This document shows positions 1 to 10,828 of a DNA stretch of 64,000 nucleotides, one piece after another (positions within the stretch are counted from its first letter, which is position 1; every line of letters begins with the position of its first letter). The stretch comes from Sphaerosporella brunnea (Eukaryota; Ascomycota; Pezizomycetes; Pezizales; Pyronemataceae). The notes under the pieces were generated by a model. It did no database searches. It worked only from the letters and a program-made list of their open reading frames with translations, and was not told where the DNA came from. The stretch covers positions 62,001 through 126,000 of the forward strand of contig VXIS01000026.1 in assembly GCA_008704415.1 (NCBI GenBank). The letters are read 5' to 3'. A program made the translations under genes and the position numbers.

Positions 1-2188
1 GCTCGCAGCCTGCGATAGAGCAATACCAGGTATGTGGCCTTGATCTATCATAGAGCAGCTGCTGTTCGTCACATACAGCCTGCCGACGATTGCCACAAGA
101 TACCAACACCCTAGCCGACACTTTAGGACGGGGTGGAGATTGCCCTAAAGCTCACAGCCTGGAAGTGAGGAATGCGAGCTATGCGTCATTCTTCTGACAT
201 CTGCAAACTGTTCTGATGGCATCAATAAGCTCATCGTAACCACTGAGTACACTTTCCACGCTTTACTAATGGATAATGTCGATTTACAGCAACGGTGCAT
301 GTCAACCTCCACTAAGGGAAAACGCGAAAGGTATCCCCCCCCTCTTGACACCCAGCCGTGATGTTTCCATCATAGCCGCCAAATAGCCGCCACCCACAGC
401 CAGTTCTATACATATACATGGCGCTCTCCTGGCAATCGTACGCTTTGGTCACACGGAAGGCATCGCACGCCCCACCGTATTCCTGCCGCTGGTGGCGAGC
501 GCAGTTGGCAGCGCTTTCAGCAGCATCCATGGAGGGCGGTGCTTTTGTTGTTTTGTTTGAAAAAAATCATATTACATTCGGCCGCTTGCGGCCATCGCAA
601 ATTTCCAGAAAAGCGAGACTGTACCACGCCGGCGGAACAGGTAGCTCACGTTGCTCTATATATATGGTGATTGGCACCAAACGTCACCATCATAAACCAC
701 CACAAATACCACCGCGTTCTACAATATAGCCGGACTTCCTTGTAACGAGATAGCGAAGCGATCGAGACCATCCGGGAAGCTTTGTTCCGTTGGTTGAAGT
801 TCTGGGTCTGGGAAAAGTGAGCTAAGTTCAGCAACAGCATGAGTGGAAACTGACGGGGGCAGCAGCGGGAATGGGATAGCGGGATCAGCTGTGTTCCGCT
901 GCCTGTTAACTCCAGCGAGCTCTAGAAGCAGCACGATGTCAGTGGAATTGACTGTTCTGCTGCGCGTGGAAACTCACCCGTGGAGCACGAAACAAGCAGA
1001 GTGATGGCTGATGAAGGATGATTGGTGTTGAAGGTTGAGGAAAAGAAAGGGTGGAGAAGCGGAAGGCCGGAAATTCAATTTCGCCGGTATGTGTCCCAGC
1101 CCAGTGCCTCCCAGTTCCCAATGTTTCGCCCTTCCTGTGCAATCAGCTGATCAATCAGCCACAGTCTTCACATCTCATTACATTTGGTTCGATCATTTCC
1201 GCCGCCTGACACGAAAACATCCCCCGTCAATTTGTATGGCTTCTTGTTGTGTGTCATTGTATGTAGAAACGCCGACACCAACTTCATACTTCCCAGGCTG
1301 TGCACCTGCGTTCTTGCTTTGGCAACATAGCTCGGGTCATAGATGCCAACGTCCCCATTCTGGATGCAAACCACAAGTGCATGCCAGTTCGAATCACGTT
1401 CCGCCTATTCGTCGTCTGGCTTTTCTTTTTCCGCCTGTTCGTCGTCTTGCTTTTTTTTTTCTTTTCCACTGCCGGGTCCAGATTAACGATGAATATGAAC
1501 ACCGTGCCCCGCTTCGCGCTGTACCCATGCTGTGGAAAGAGTGCCGCAGTCATTTTGGTCGGAAAATCCTGGGGTCCCTTTTGCTGCATCTAAATATGCT
1601 TGCTTCACATGTCCATTGGTATAGGTGACTGGCTTGGTGCGTGCGTGTGCGGTCGGAACAGTGGAGTCGCTACCCGTGATGCTCAGGTTGCCGGGTGGTG
1701 ACTTCTGTCGACGCGCCCAAGCTGTTGGCGGCCAGACTAGGGGGCCGACGACTATTTTCTTATTTCCTTGAGCATCGCCACGCAGGCGGGAAATGCGCGG
1801 CAAAACGACGGCACCGGCTCGGGTAGGAAACACGACGCGCAGGCGCGTCAAGGTTAACCGACTCGGCCAGGTAGAAGCGTGGCCTGCAAATGCTGTCTGC
1901 CAGCATTCGCGACGTTCAGATCGCTGAGACCCTTGGTGTTGGAGGCTGTTCTGAAAACATTTGTCAGGTGTAGTGTAATCTGTTGACCGTGCACGACGAC
2001 CTGTCAATAGTGCCTCACTGTCCGTCACTCGGCAACGACCACCCACATTTCAACGCAGGTTGGCTGCATACGTAGTACCTCGCACCGCTCTTTCAACGCT
2101 GTCGGAACACCTGCCTCCTGCATAACACTGTGCTGACGATCCATGAGCTGCTTGCCGTCCTCAACCTGGTTATTGTCAACCTCTGCTG
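1..2188. other. Intergenic stretch, no supported gene
   Basis: I see no convincing gene here. Several open frames overlap on both strands, the longest on the minus strand at 1483-2046, but none has a recognisable motif, splice pattern or promoter. A T-rich imperfect tandem duplication of about 32 bases lies near 1400-1460. A short C run lies near 333. Confidence 0.4.
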
Positions 2189-2685
2189 CAGGGCTGTCAA
2201 AAGTCCGGCCAGTCCGACTTTGAGCGCGGCCTGAACCGCGCTGATTGAAACGGGCTTTTGAAATCACGGCCCGTTTGGACCAGGCTTTTTGGATCGAGAC
2301 CCAGGCGCCCACGGGCACCCACGCCAGGCCCAGAAGTACCCGGCGTCCGGCGGGCCCGCCAGGCATCTGTAGTTTTTGCCTTACATATACATCAAGGCAA
2401 GGGACATGAACGTGAGATACAGATTCAACAACCTGAAGGACCTGCAGATAACCCTCCATGTCCGCCCCGCGCTGTTCCAAGCCACTCAGAATACGCCCCG
2501 CGTTCGGCGCAATGGCCAACCCGACCTTAATGCAGGATACCGGGCACCGGCAGGCACCTATCAGACATCCAGGTTGTCCTTATGCCAGCCCGAACCTGTC
2601 AGGCTTGCCACCTCACCGGCCCGACCTGACCCACTCCGTGGGGCCCCATTTGACCTGGCGGCCGGCCCGACTATTGACAGCCCTG
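2189..2685 (-). mobile_element. Non-autonomous hAT-like element, family 1, short copy
   Basis: The left end reads CAGGGCTGTCAAAAGTC and the right end is its near-perfect inverse (CAGGGCTGTCAATAGTC on the minus strand). The interior matches the longer copies at 39728-40570 and 54235-55053, including the minus-strand coding remnant that runs through them. At 497 bp it is an internally deleted copy. The flanking octamers (CTCTGCTG on the left, GTGATTGC on the right) do not match. Either the target duplication has decayed or the copy is a recombinant. hAT membership is inferred from the other two copies, which keep perfect 8-bp TSDs. Confidence 0.8.
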
Positions 2686-2909
2686 GTGATTGCAACTGTG
2701 GCAATGCAGTTTGCCCGGATGAGCGCCATTGGCTCCGCAGAAAACTGCCAGTGGCGTATTCGGAGGCACAACCCGCCTCCACTATACGCCGGCCGTTCCC
2801 CAGACCCGAATCCGTACCTGCCCACACTCCGCCTCCCCGCCCACACGCCACCCCACCTGACCGCCACTACTCCTCCCCGCCGCTCGTATCCCCCGCCACA
2901 TCATCACCA

Positions 2910-3473
2910 CTAAAAAACGTGGTCACCACTACTTCTGCTGCTATCCAGATGGGTGGCGTACTCGAGTGCTGAGAAAATCTCAACCTCCTCGATATCTTGC
3001 CCGTTGCGATGCATGGTCCAACGCAACGTCCGTTGTTTCAGGCACGCATTGCAGTCGCACTCAAGGTGGTCGACGCCACATAACATCTGCGCGCAGGGCA
3101 TCATGTAGCTGCGGTCGAAGTGGAACTCGCTGCCGCCACAAGATGCATCTGCGAGAAAACAGTGCATTCCGAGTCAATTACCACTCCCACAAGGTTGAAG
3201 CCGCGATAGGCTCATCTCTGCCATGACAGTCAACACGGACTGGATGCGCTGGGTGTGGTCCATCTCCGAGACAGTGGGGCGTCGGATCCCTCCTGCGGCG
3301 TGCGCACATGTTGTGGCGGCGTGGCGCTCAACGTGCTTGGTGATGAGATACAGCTTGAGGCGGCCAATCTCGACACACGCGTGGACGGGTGACCACTGGT
3401 CACGCGCAGACAGGCCACACAAAATGTCGTCCAGCAGCTTGTTGGGGAGGCGTTCCAGGTTGGAGGTAATCAT
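2910..3473 (-). pseudogene. F-box-like protein, probably broken or with one tiny intron
   Basis: Read on the minus strand from 3473, the protein starts with residues resembling an F-box helix: LPNKLLDDILCGL at about residues 9-21, preceded by Leu-Glu-Arg. F-box proteins recruit substrates to SCF ubiquitin ligases through Skp1. The frame runs for 99 codons to a TGA near 3177 and then stays open in the same frame to 2910, giving about 187 codons in all. The second half is cysteine- and histidine-rich (for example CDCNACL). A GT...AG stretch of 33 bases (GTAATT to TCGCAG) spans the stop and would keep the frame, but it is shorter than the introns seen elsewhere in the window, so a nonsense mutation is at least as likely. 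No C-terminal repeat domain is recognisable. The F-box call rests on one short motif. Confidence 0.4.
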
Positions 3474-3739
3474 GCTTGCTTGAATTTTGGTATTTGGTCG
3501 TTTCGGAGGTTGTAAGGGAGCAAGCTGGGAAGGGCGTCGGGGTGTTCCTCACTGGGCGGCCGACCGGGGTTATGTCCGTAACAAGATCACTGGCAGTCAG
3601 CAGGTGCGAAAGAATCAGAGTTGCCAGCGGGGGTGAGTGCAGGGTGAGCGCAGCAGCACGACGATGCCCTCTGGCAGGAGCCTCAGCCCCTGAGAGAGCG
3701 AGAATGGCATCGTATTACCAGCGTAAGAGGGCCTTGAAT

Positions 3740-4522
3740 CAGTGTTTCGCACGGGCGGGGGCCGTCTGAAGGTCTGCGTGGAACGTTTGCAATAGTCCTA
3801 AGTCACGTCCACACTGGACAGAGCAAACTTAACCTATCCAGTCTGCGATTGGTCCAGGACTGCAAAACCTGGTCCATGATTTCGGAGGACTAGATTAGCC
3901 TGCAGTTCTTATGCCTATGCAATGAGCCTGAACCTACGAGCGGTGCGCATCATGGTGGGTCTAGCATGTGACGAACAAAAAGAAATCTCTATCTTTGCCG
4001 CCGTGACTGCACCATGACTACCGCTTCAAATTTGGCCAATCCTAACATCGTGAGACTTGCGCTGTTGCCACCCAAAACAACCACCTCCAAACCTCATCAA
4101 CGCGCCTCTCATTCGCGACTGGGGCCTGAATAAAACTCTAATTGTCATCAAACTTCAAGTCATTCACTACGTGCCAGCTTGGACCCTGAGTACCGGGACT
4201 GGCTGATCAGCGCGAGCCATGCTGAGATCAGGGAGCTTGAACAGATCTCAAATACGCTCTGTGTGCAGCAACTGAATGTGGGCACGGTTGAGTTGTTTGA
4301 GCGTGAGACATAAAGGATCTTTTGCGCGCGCGGTGGATACATCAACACGGCGCGTGGTATATAAAATCCTTAGGTACTACATTACTGCGCAGGAAGTATC
4401 TAGTCCATACCCCCCCCCCCCCCCAAGAACTCCTCGTCCCGAGCAATCTCTCGCATTGGACTGCATGATGTGGTCCAGGTCTGGTCCGCGCTCAGGTCTG
4501 GGCGGACTGGACTGGAACACTG
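3740..4522. mobile_element. Degenerate hAT-like element, family 2 (CAGTGTT ends)
   Basis: The left end CAGTGTTTCGCACGGGC resembles the inverted right end of the complete element at 42374-43092. The right end finishes ...GGACTGGACTGGAACACTG, as in that family. The flanking octamers (CCTTGAAT and CTCTCAGC) do not match, so the two ends may belong to different insertions. The interior carries tracts of GGACTGG and a run of about 15 C at 4410-4424. There is no coding capacity. Confidence 0.5.
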
Positions 4523-4751
4523 CTCTCAGCCGGCATCTAACGAGTCATTGATGGCATACATTTGGGCGAGATATATAGATGGTATGATGCTCCGGATTCC
4601 AGTCATATTACCGCATATATATATTTCCCGTCGCCGTGCGGGTGCCAGCGCAAGTCGCCATTATTACCTGTGTCCCGTGGCGCCCATTGCGCGTGCTGCG
4701 GCAGGGTAACGCCGTGGGTTGAACAATGGTAGCAGGCTGAACCTAGTATCC

Positions 4752-4853
4752 GGGGGCGTGGCTCAGTGGTACCGCGCATCTCTAGCCCTGCCGAGTAATT
4801 GGACTTGGGTGGGCGATAATGAGAAGATCTGGGTTCGATTCCCGGCGTCCTCA
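4752..4853 (+). tRNA. tRNA-like Pol III gene, anticodon unassigned
   Basis: A seven-base acceptor stem (4752-4758 with 4846-4852, two G-T pairs) closes a cloverleaf-like unit. The T arm is CTGGG / TTCGATT / CCCGG (4829-4845). The A box TGGCTCAGTGG and the B box GGTTCGATTCC both fit the consensus, and a T run of at least 12 starts at 4859 as a Pol III terminator. The unit is 102 bases, about 30 longer than a normal tRNA, which suggests an intron after the anticodon loop. A four-base stem TCTC/GAGA (4779-4782 with 4821-4824) could be the anticodon stem, but then position 33 is not T. Reading AGC after T4783 would suggest alanine, but the stem then fails. It may be a tRNA pseudogene or a SINE head. 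Confidence 0.55.
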
Positions 4854-5059
4854 ACATCTTTTTTTTTTTTTTCAACTTTCATCCTTCATCTTTCTTGAAC
4901 AGCGACGGTTTGTTGGACATACTTTTCTAGACTTAATACCGGCAGTTACAACGGCAGTGGCAACCGAAAATCTTGCGTTTCGCGTCCGGCTAGCCGTCGA
5001 CCATTCACTCAGGCCGTCAAACGTTGGCAGGCCAGCCGGAAAATGGAAGTGTGCCACAA

Positions 5060-5198
5060 CAAATACATTACTCCACTGGAAGTATCCAGTCCATACCCCC
5101 CTCCCCCCAAAGGGCTGTTTTTCCCGGGCAATCTCTCGGACTGGACTCCATGATGTCGGTCCGCGCTCAAGACTGGTCTGACTGGACTGGACACTCTG
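5060..5198 (+). repeat. Partial family-2 repeat
   Basis: This stretch matches the last 140 bases of the repeat at 3740-4522 and, inverted, the left part of 42374-43092. All share the CATTACTCC start, a GTATCCAGTCC block, a C-rich run, CCGCGCTCA and a final GGACTGGACTGG. No clean CAGTG terminus is present here, so it is a truncated copy. Confidence 0.55.
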
Positions 5199-5787
5199 TT
5201 GAACCAATCGATACGTTGTTTTCGGGCTGTTTTCGGTGCAGGCTTTCAAAGAGGCCTCCAGCACACAGCCTCCACTGGCTGATACCTGCTGCAGATCCGT
5301 CGCGTAGTCATAAATTGTGGATTGTCGGTATGTAGTGGCTGGTTGCTGACAGTGTACATTTGTATGGAAAAGCCTGGCGATGGGACGGTTCCTGAACCCG
5401 CACGTCCCTGCTGGATCGTCCACCGGCTACCCAGGGGTTCAAAATGCGGCGGCAATTGTCGAACCGATTGTGGTTGACTCTTGTTGTATATGTATTCCAC
5501 TGGTTGTTTGCCACTTGATAACTGTATGGGTGATGGTCACTTGGAGGGGCTACGCACGGGGCTCCAAGCGCCAAGAGGCGCAACAGATGTGTTCAGGAGC
5601 AAATGCCAACGTTCGCACAAGAGAGGAAAGGAAAACAAGAGCGGAAGCGAAGGCCTCTTTACATCCCAAAGTCCCAGCGCGCAGCAGCTTGCCTTCATTA
5701 CCAATCGCGGAGCCAAACAGAAACTACAAGATACCCATACAAATCGCAACAAGGAAACATGACGCAGACCTGATGCACAGTTTTGCA

Positions 5788-5930
5788 CGCGAGTCGAGAA
5801 TCCTCAGCGAGGGTCTCGGTCTCGTGAGAATCGTGCGGTCTCGAAATGTCTCGCCGGTCTCGTGGCAGTCTCGACGGTTCTCGTTCGGACTCGTCGTCCT
5901 CGCGAGTGCTCGGTTGTCTCGCCAACGCTC
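5788..5930 (+). repeat. TCTCG-rich low-complexity tract
   Basis: A run of GGTCTCG/TCTCGNGG words spaced by a few bases fills this interval. A shorter echo lies at 6220-6252. There is no clear period. It could be the edge of an unrecognised element or a simple satellite. Confidence 0.5.
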
Positions 5931-6315
5931 AGGCTGCTATGGTGGCGGTGTTGTTTGGGGAGGCATAGCTCGGGTCGTGAAGAGTCTGCAGGGCGCGGAA
6001 TTCTAGGGTTCGATTTGGTCGTTGCCAGTGCATAGTGATTCGGTGGAGCACGACCGGTGAAATGTTCCATGTCGAGCGGCTGGTACACAAATGGCTATTG
6101 TACGAGGAGAGTGTCTGCAATTGCATCGTTGTTTTGTTCCCCACCCACCTAGGTGCACCAGCGCGCATGACCCGGCCGCCCAGGTTACGATGCAGACTGG
6201 AAGCTCTCCCGCGCCGGAGAGATTCTCGCCGGGTCTCGTCTGGTCTCGCGTGGTAAGTGCGGCAGGAAGCATTTGGGATTATTACACAAGCTAATCCATA
6301 TTAATAGGTGTAATT

Positions 6316-6639
6316 TTGACAGGTGTGGGGATGGGTCGCAGTGTGATGCTTCCCAAGGTCAAAATGCTAAGTGTTGCAGACGGAGATAAGTCATTCAAAT
6401 TGATCAGGCTGCAACATCCTGTTCGTTTGGCCCTCTCCATGACTACGAATAAGTCGCAGGGACAATCGCTTCGGTATGAAGGTGTAGACCTACGTGAGGA
6501 GGTGTTCAGTCACGACCAACTTTACGTAGCACTCTCTAGGGCAACAAGTGGGGACCGTGTCGGTGTGCTGTTACCAGAGACAAACGGAGGGCGGGACGGG
6601 CTCTGTCGCAATGAAGTCTATTCTGAAATGCTTGATTAA
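6316..6639 (+). pseudogene. Helitron PIF1-type helicase, C-terminal fragment
   Basis: The encoded 100 or so residues carry the last conserved blocks of Helitron Rep-helicases. HPVRLALSMTTNKSQGQSL matches the motif in which incoming helicases read 'FPVRLAFAMTINKSQGQ', and FSHDQLYVALSRAT matches helicase motif VI. In Helitrons this SF1B helicase unwinds DNA during rolling-circle transposition. The Walker A and B motifs, the Rep endonuclease and everything else upstream are missing, so the fragment cannot be active. Just upstream, 6253-6307 has the form of a spliceosomal intron (GTAAGT, GCTAATCC, TTAATAG), with another possible acceptor before 6322. The fragment may therefore be a last exon whose upstream exons were lost or replaced by the TCTCG-rich tract. 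I could not find a CTRR 3' end with its hairpin. Confidence 0.85.
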
Positions 6640-7309
6640 AATATACACGCACTTCACCCTTATACTATGCAGTTAAAAAATTGTGTGACTCTAAAAATAA
6701 TGGCTCACCGTGTGGTCGGCACACGGGTGTTCACTCGTCTCGACATGACAACAAAGGGGGTGGCTCATGCGGCTGTGGGCTCAGGAACACGATCGGCGCT
6801 GTCATGGAAGCTCTTTTGCGGCGATTCTGCGCAGGTGCCATCACTCGGGTTTGCGTCCTGCGCGTTTTGATGCCCAAATTGATTATATTCCAACGTACGT
6901 CCCTTCGCACATGCGATTTCTATGAGGGTTCCAGTACGCATCCGGTTCCTACGTTGGTACGCACGCCGCTTGGCTTGCTAGGCTGGGCAAACTGTCTGCT
7001 TTAGAGCGATCTCAAGCTGTTTTGCATCTTACGCAGTCTACACACCGCGCCCACCAAGTTCCACGTAGGTTGTCACCCGGCTTTGAATGCTACGAACGAT
7101 GTGGCGTTCGACGCGTTCAATAGATGTTGCCCTTGCCTGGCTCAGCAGCGTTCTCAGAAATGCGTGCCCCCTGCGCATCCCGCATCCCACAGGCGGCGTG
7201 TCTGAGGCTGAGAGACAATCCTAACCGCGATTCCAACCTCATCACTCAACACAACCAAGACAACCAACCACACTGCTCTCGCCATAACATCCTCCTTCCC
7301 TCAAGACTC

Positions 7310-8736
7310 ATGGCCCTGAAACTACCATTGGACTGCAACCGGGACTGCGTCAAGCCCACCAAACTACTCACGCTTCAAACCCCTCCGCAAACGCGCACAG
7401 ATCGCCCCTCGTCCTACCCCTCCCCACCGCGCGTCACCGACGACATCGCCCGTTTCCTGCGAGCGCCGCCCATCGCCGAGCGCGACCTGGTCCTTACTGT
7501 CGCTCACAGCGCCTATCTGTCGCCCGCGCTGACCGGCCTGCTCGCCGCTTGTGACCGACAGCACCGCAGGTGGTCGTTCAATCCCTACATCGCTGGCAAG
7601 CCGGGGTTCGGGACCCTGCGCATCTGTAGCATGGTCCGGTCTGTACACAATTCCCTGGGCAAACACATCAGCGACCTGTTCCGGGCGATGAACCGCGCGC
7701 CCTTCCTGGAAGACGCCGAAGCCGAGGTCCTGGACATCTTCGCTCGCGAGGTGAAGCTTCCCAGCATCAGATACCAGCGGTCGGAGAAGTGCTGCAAGTG
7801 GCCAGCTTGGGCGAAGACTCCTGACGCGGGCTTTTACGTGCAGCAGGGATCTGACGACTCGCTTCCGCGTGTGGTGTGCGAGATCGGATTCTCAGAGTCT
7901 TACGACGATCTCCTCGACGACGCTTATCAGTGGCTGCTGAAAGCGCCCGACGTCCAGTTGGTGATCTTGGTCAAGGTGGACGAGGACTCGAAGACGCTCG
8001 CGGCACGGCAGAAAAGCAGACAGAACGAAATCGAGCAACTCGTGTGGCAATTCGGCAACCGCCTGGCACGCTCGAAACTGAAGACGCGACCAGATTTGCG
8101 CAGAAAGCGGAAGGCGGATGACAGCAACAGCGACAGCGACACGGCGCTGTACCGAACGATTGCCGACAACATCTCGTACAGCGACTGGGTTGGCCCTTTG
8201 ACGGCGTATCTTGAATTTTGGCGTCTGAAAGACGGAGTACCGATGCTGGACGGTAGCCGTATCGTGAGTTTGCGCACGCAAATCTGCAGGAACCGAATCC
8301 GTGCTGACCCTCAAACTGGTACCCACAGTCTCTTCTGCCGGAACTCACCACCGATGCCAACCCTGTCATCAAAATAACAGATCTCCTTCCAGAGTCCATG
8401 ATTGTAGGCGATGCAGTCAGGGAGTGGCCTTTCGACGTCTCGAGATACCATAACACACTCAAGAACCTCACCCTGCAGGTCGCCCGCGATCGCGCGGTCG
8501 AGCATTGTCGCCCGCGCGGGCCCCGTGGCCAGGAGCAGGATGACTATTCGTTTGCGGACACAACGGATGAAGAAGATGACATTTCGACCAGCGAGCAGGA
8601 GGGCAGTGACAGCTGTCCAGACGATCAGCAGGATGATGCTGCGTCAGCGCCCACTAGTGAACACACTGACGTCGCCGACGAGAACCCTCTCCCGCGCAAA
8701 AACAAGCGCAGGAAGCATGCCGTGCGCGAGCAGTAA
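7310..8736 (+). CDS. PD-(D/E)XK nuclease-like protein, two exons
   Basis: Exons 7310-8263 and 8329-8736 encode 453 residues. The 65-base intron has GTGAGT, a GCTGAC branch site and ACCCACAG, and splicing joins the two open frames exactly in phase. I chose ATG 7310 over the upstream in-frame 7124 because the bases before it are a CT/CA-rich leader and the residues before it are low-complexity. Residues about 160-225 look like a restriction-endonuclease fold: a Pro-Asp at 171-172, CEIGFSES with Glu191, then a strand VILVKV with Lys222. This is the layout of fungal proteins of unknown role in this fold. The usual E-X-K is E-X-G here, so activity is uncertain. The C-terminus is acidic (about residues 385-430) and ends in a basic stretch PRKNKRRKH that could be a nuclear localisation signal. 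It stands alone, 670 bp after the Helitron helicase fragment, and could have been carried by that element. The fold assignment is by pattern only. Confidence 0.75.
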
Positions 8737-9349
8737 TGGTTGAACATACGGTGAAGATATGTGGTGTTCTGGAGGTTCGTGTGCATGGTTTACTTGCGTC
8801 GCAATCCGGGTTCTATTGTTGTAGCGCTGCGTGTTTAGATCGCTTGCAACGAGATTCATCGTCAGTGTCGATAGTGATACCTTTTCCATCAATGTCTGCC
8901 TGTGAGCATACACTCGGTGATGGCCGTGCGCGTGCGTTCTTTGCGAATAGAAACCCAATTTGACGGCACTGCGGGCTGGGATCCGCACTACCGTTGCCAG
9001 GCCGGCTGGGTGAAATCTGATCTCCCGTGAATATAGACGATTGTGGGTGTTTTTTCTCTGCCTTGTTTGGGTGGCGAATGTGGAACGCCTGGGGAAGTGG
9101 CTTTGCTGCCGTTCCAGCTGGAACCACTACCCAACGCGCGCGGGCTTGCACAAGTCCCGGTGCCAGTCCTCGACTCCAAGTGGCGAGTGGGACACCGCCC
9201 TCAATCGTGATGACCCAGTATGTAGCTTCTGCCTCTTCAGGTGTCGTGCAATAATCAGACTTGGGCGTGATATTGAGGCGCTGAACTCCCTCAACGGAAC
9301 GTCCGCGTCAAAAAAGCACCGCACTATGCGCTTTCCACGATATTTATTT

Positions 9350-10235
9350 GGGCAAATGTCTAGTATACCACCCAAAAACCCTCGGAAAGAGCAGGATACC
9401 ACCAAATTTTGGTATTGACCAGGATACCACAACCCCGCGTGAGAGTACGTGACCAACAACAACCTCCGCCGGCGTCTGAACGTGAACCTTCTACACCGCT
9501 CTCCACCCCATCGCACGGAACCACCCCACGCGCGACCCCCCGCCCAGTCACTACTACCTCCGTTGCCGTCTCGGCGACGCTTCAGGCGACTACCTACCCC
9601 GTGACCCGCTCGATCTGCGACGATGTAAACTCCGCGTGCAACGTCAATGGAACAGCCGGACACAGCGGACACCAGTGGTGTTCTTAGTGTTGTTGTGCAG
9701 AGCAAAGCGCCGCAGGAGGGCGAGCTGTTCAGCACGTTTCAGGGCTTTAAGGCGAGGATACACTCCTGGGCGGCAGTTGTGGGCTTCGCTGTGCGCTTTG
9801 AACGGTCGGATCGGAAAAAGAACTTTGTCGTCTGCAAGGCGTCCAAGGACTGCGACTTTTTAGTCCACGCCTACTGGAAGCCGAAGCTCGACAAAGTACA
9901 GGTTACAAAGGTTGTCGCAACACACACGGTATGCTTGGGAGCCGCAAAAGCGCCCCGGGATTCCGTCAGTCAGCACTCCTTCTTAAAGAGCGCGGTACCG
10001 ATCACCCAGACGACCACACCGAAGCAGATACAGGAAGTAGTGCAGAACGGACGGGCATAAGGGGCGTAGTTGTACTTGCCCTCTTGTTTAGCTAGCACGG
10101 ATATTTGAATGAAGGGAATGAAACCAATGTTGGTCACGTACTCTCACGCGGGTTGTGGTATCCTGGAAAATAACGAAATTTGGTGGTATCCTGCTCTTTT
10201 CGAGGGGTTTTGGGTGGTATACTAGACATTTGCGC
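9350..10235 (+). mobile_element. MULE (Mutator-like) element with 107-bp terminal inverted repeats
   Basis: The two ends are inverted copies of about 107 bp: 9350-9458 and the inverse of 10128-10235. They begin GGGCAAATGTCTAG and GCGCAAATGTCTAG and share blocks such as GGATACCACAACC and GTGAGAGTACGTGACC. The flanks TATTTATTT (9341-9349) and TATCTATTT (10236-10244) are a 9-bp TSD with one mismatch, which is the Mutator size. The interior carries one transposase-like ORF. At 886 bp it has no room for the catalytic core, so it is non-autonomous. Confidence 0.9.
9647..10060 (+). CDS. MULE transposase N-terminal DNA-binding domain, stand-alone
   Basis: The ORF encodes 137 residues lying wholly inside the MULE. 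Residues 26-100 resemble the N-terminal domain of Mutator-like transposases and FAR1-like proteins: FSTFQGFKARIHSWAAVVGF, then Cys63-X5-Cys69 and His93-X2-Cys96, the spacing of a WRKY/GCM1-type zinc site. The family uses this domain to bind the TIRs. The reading frame stops at 10060 before any DDE catalytic domain. Because the frame is open, it might still make a TIR-binding protein that could compete with or guide an active MULE transposase. That role is inference. A simple deletion derivative is equally possible. Confidence 0.7.
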   Translation: MEQPDTADTSGVLSVVVQSKAPQEGELFSTFQGFKARIHSWAAVVGFAVRFERSDRKKNFVVCKASKDCDFLVHAYWKPKLDKVQVTKVVATHTVCLGAAKAPRDSVSQHSFLKSAVPITQTTTPKQIQEVVQNGRA

Positions 10236-10828
10236 TATCTATTTACCATGTCGACAATAACGACGATCGCTGGGCTTCTACACAAAATAACACCGTCCTA
10301 AATGCGTTTGCTCCCTAACAACGAAGGCTCCTCCATCGGCAACGCACTCCGCTTCAGCCTTGTCTGCTACCTTCCGAGTTTTCAGAAGAAAGGAAGTCGA
10401 AATTCTGGTCCCCCGCGGGTTTCGTAGTTGGCGCGAGTTGCCGCAAATCGCCAGCAGCGTTGGGGCTGTAAGCTGGAGATACCAACAGATACCGTAGCTG
10501 TGGGGAGAAATGGGTGCAATATTCAGCTGAATGAAGGATCTGCAGCCGAACATGATCATTCCTGCCCGCGCTCTCCCTTGCCTCTCGTCGAGACACCTAC
10601 CTGCGTGGTGGGTATTCCAGTTCCCGAATCTGTTCCATAACCAATTCGCTACCTTTACGAGAAACATGCGTGAATACACCACGCATCCCTCTCTAGGACA
10701 AAACACACCACCTCGGCGTACCAGTATCTACCTGACTGCGTAGCCGCCGACCCGCCATATTGCTTTGGGAAAGCCGCAACGTTTGGGTTTTGCGTCACGC
10801 CGCGAGTGACAGCTCATACCCCGTTTCA

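Noticed and set aside
1483..2046. A 187-codon minus-strand ORF as a gene
   Set aside because: No motif, promoter or splice sites, and plus-strand frames overlap it.
2189..2685. Target-site duplication for the short family-1 copy
   Set aside because: The flanking octamers differ completely; I list the element by its ends and interior only.
3740..4522. Target-site duplication for the degenerate family-2 copy
   Set aside because: CCTTGAAT and CTCTCAGC do not match; the ends may come from different insertions.
4784..4786. Assigning the tRNA-like gene to alanine (AGC)
   Set aside because: The five-base anticodon stem needed for that reading does not pair.
6253..7100. A complete Helitron
   Set aside because: Only the last helicase motifs are present; no Rep domain, no TC start and no CTRR end with a hairpin could be found.
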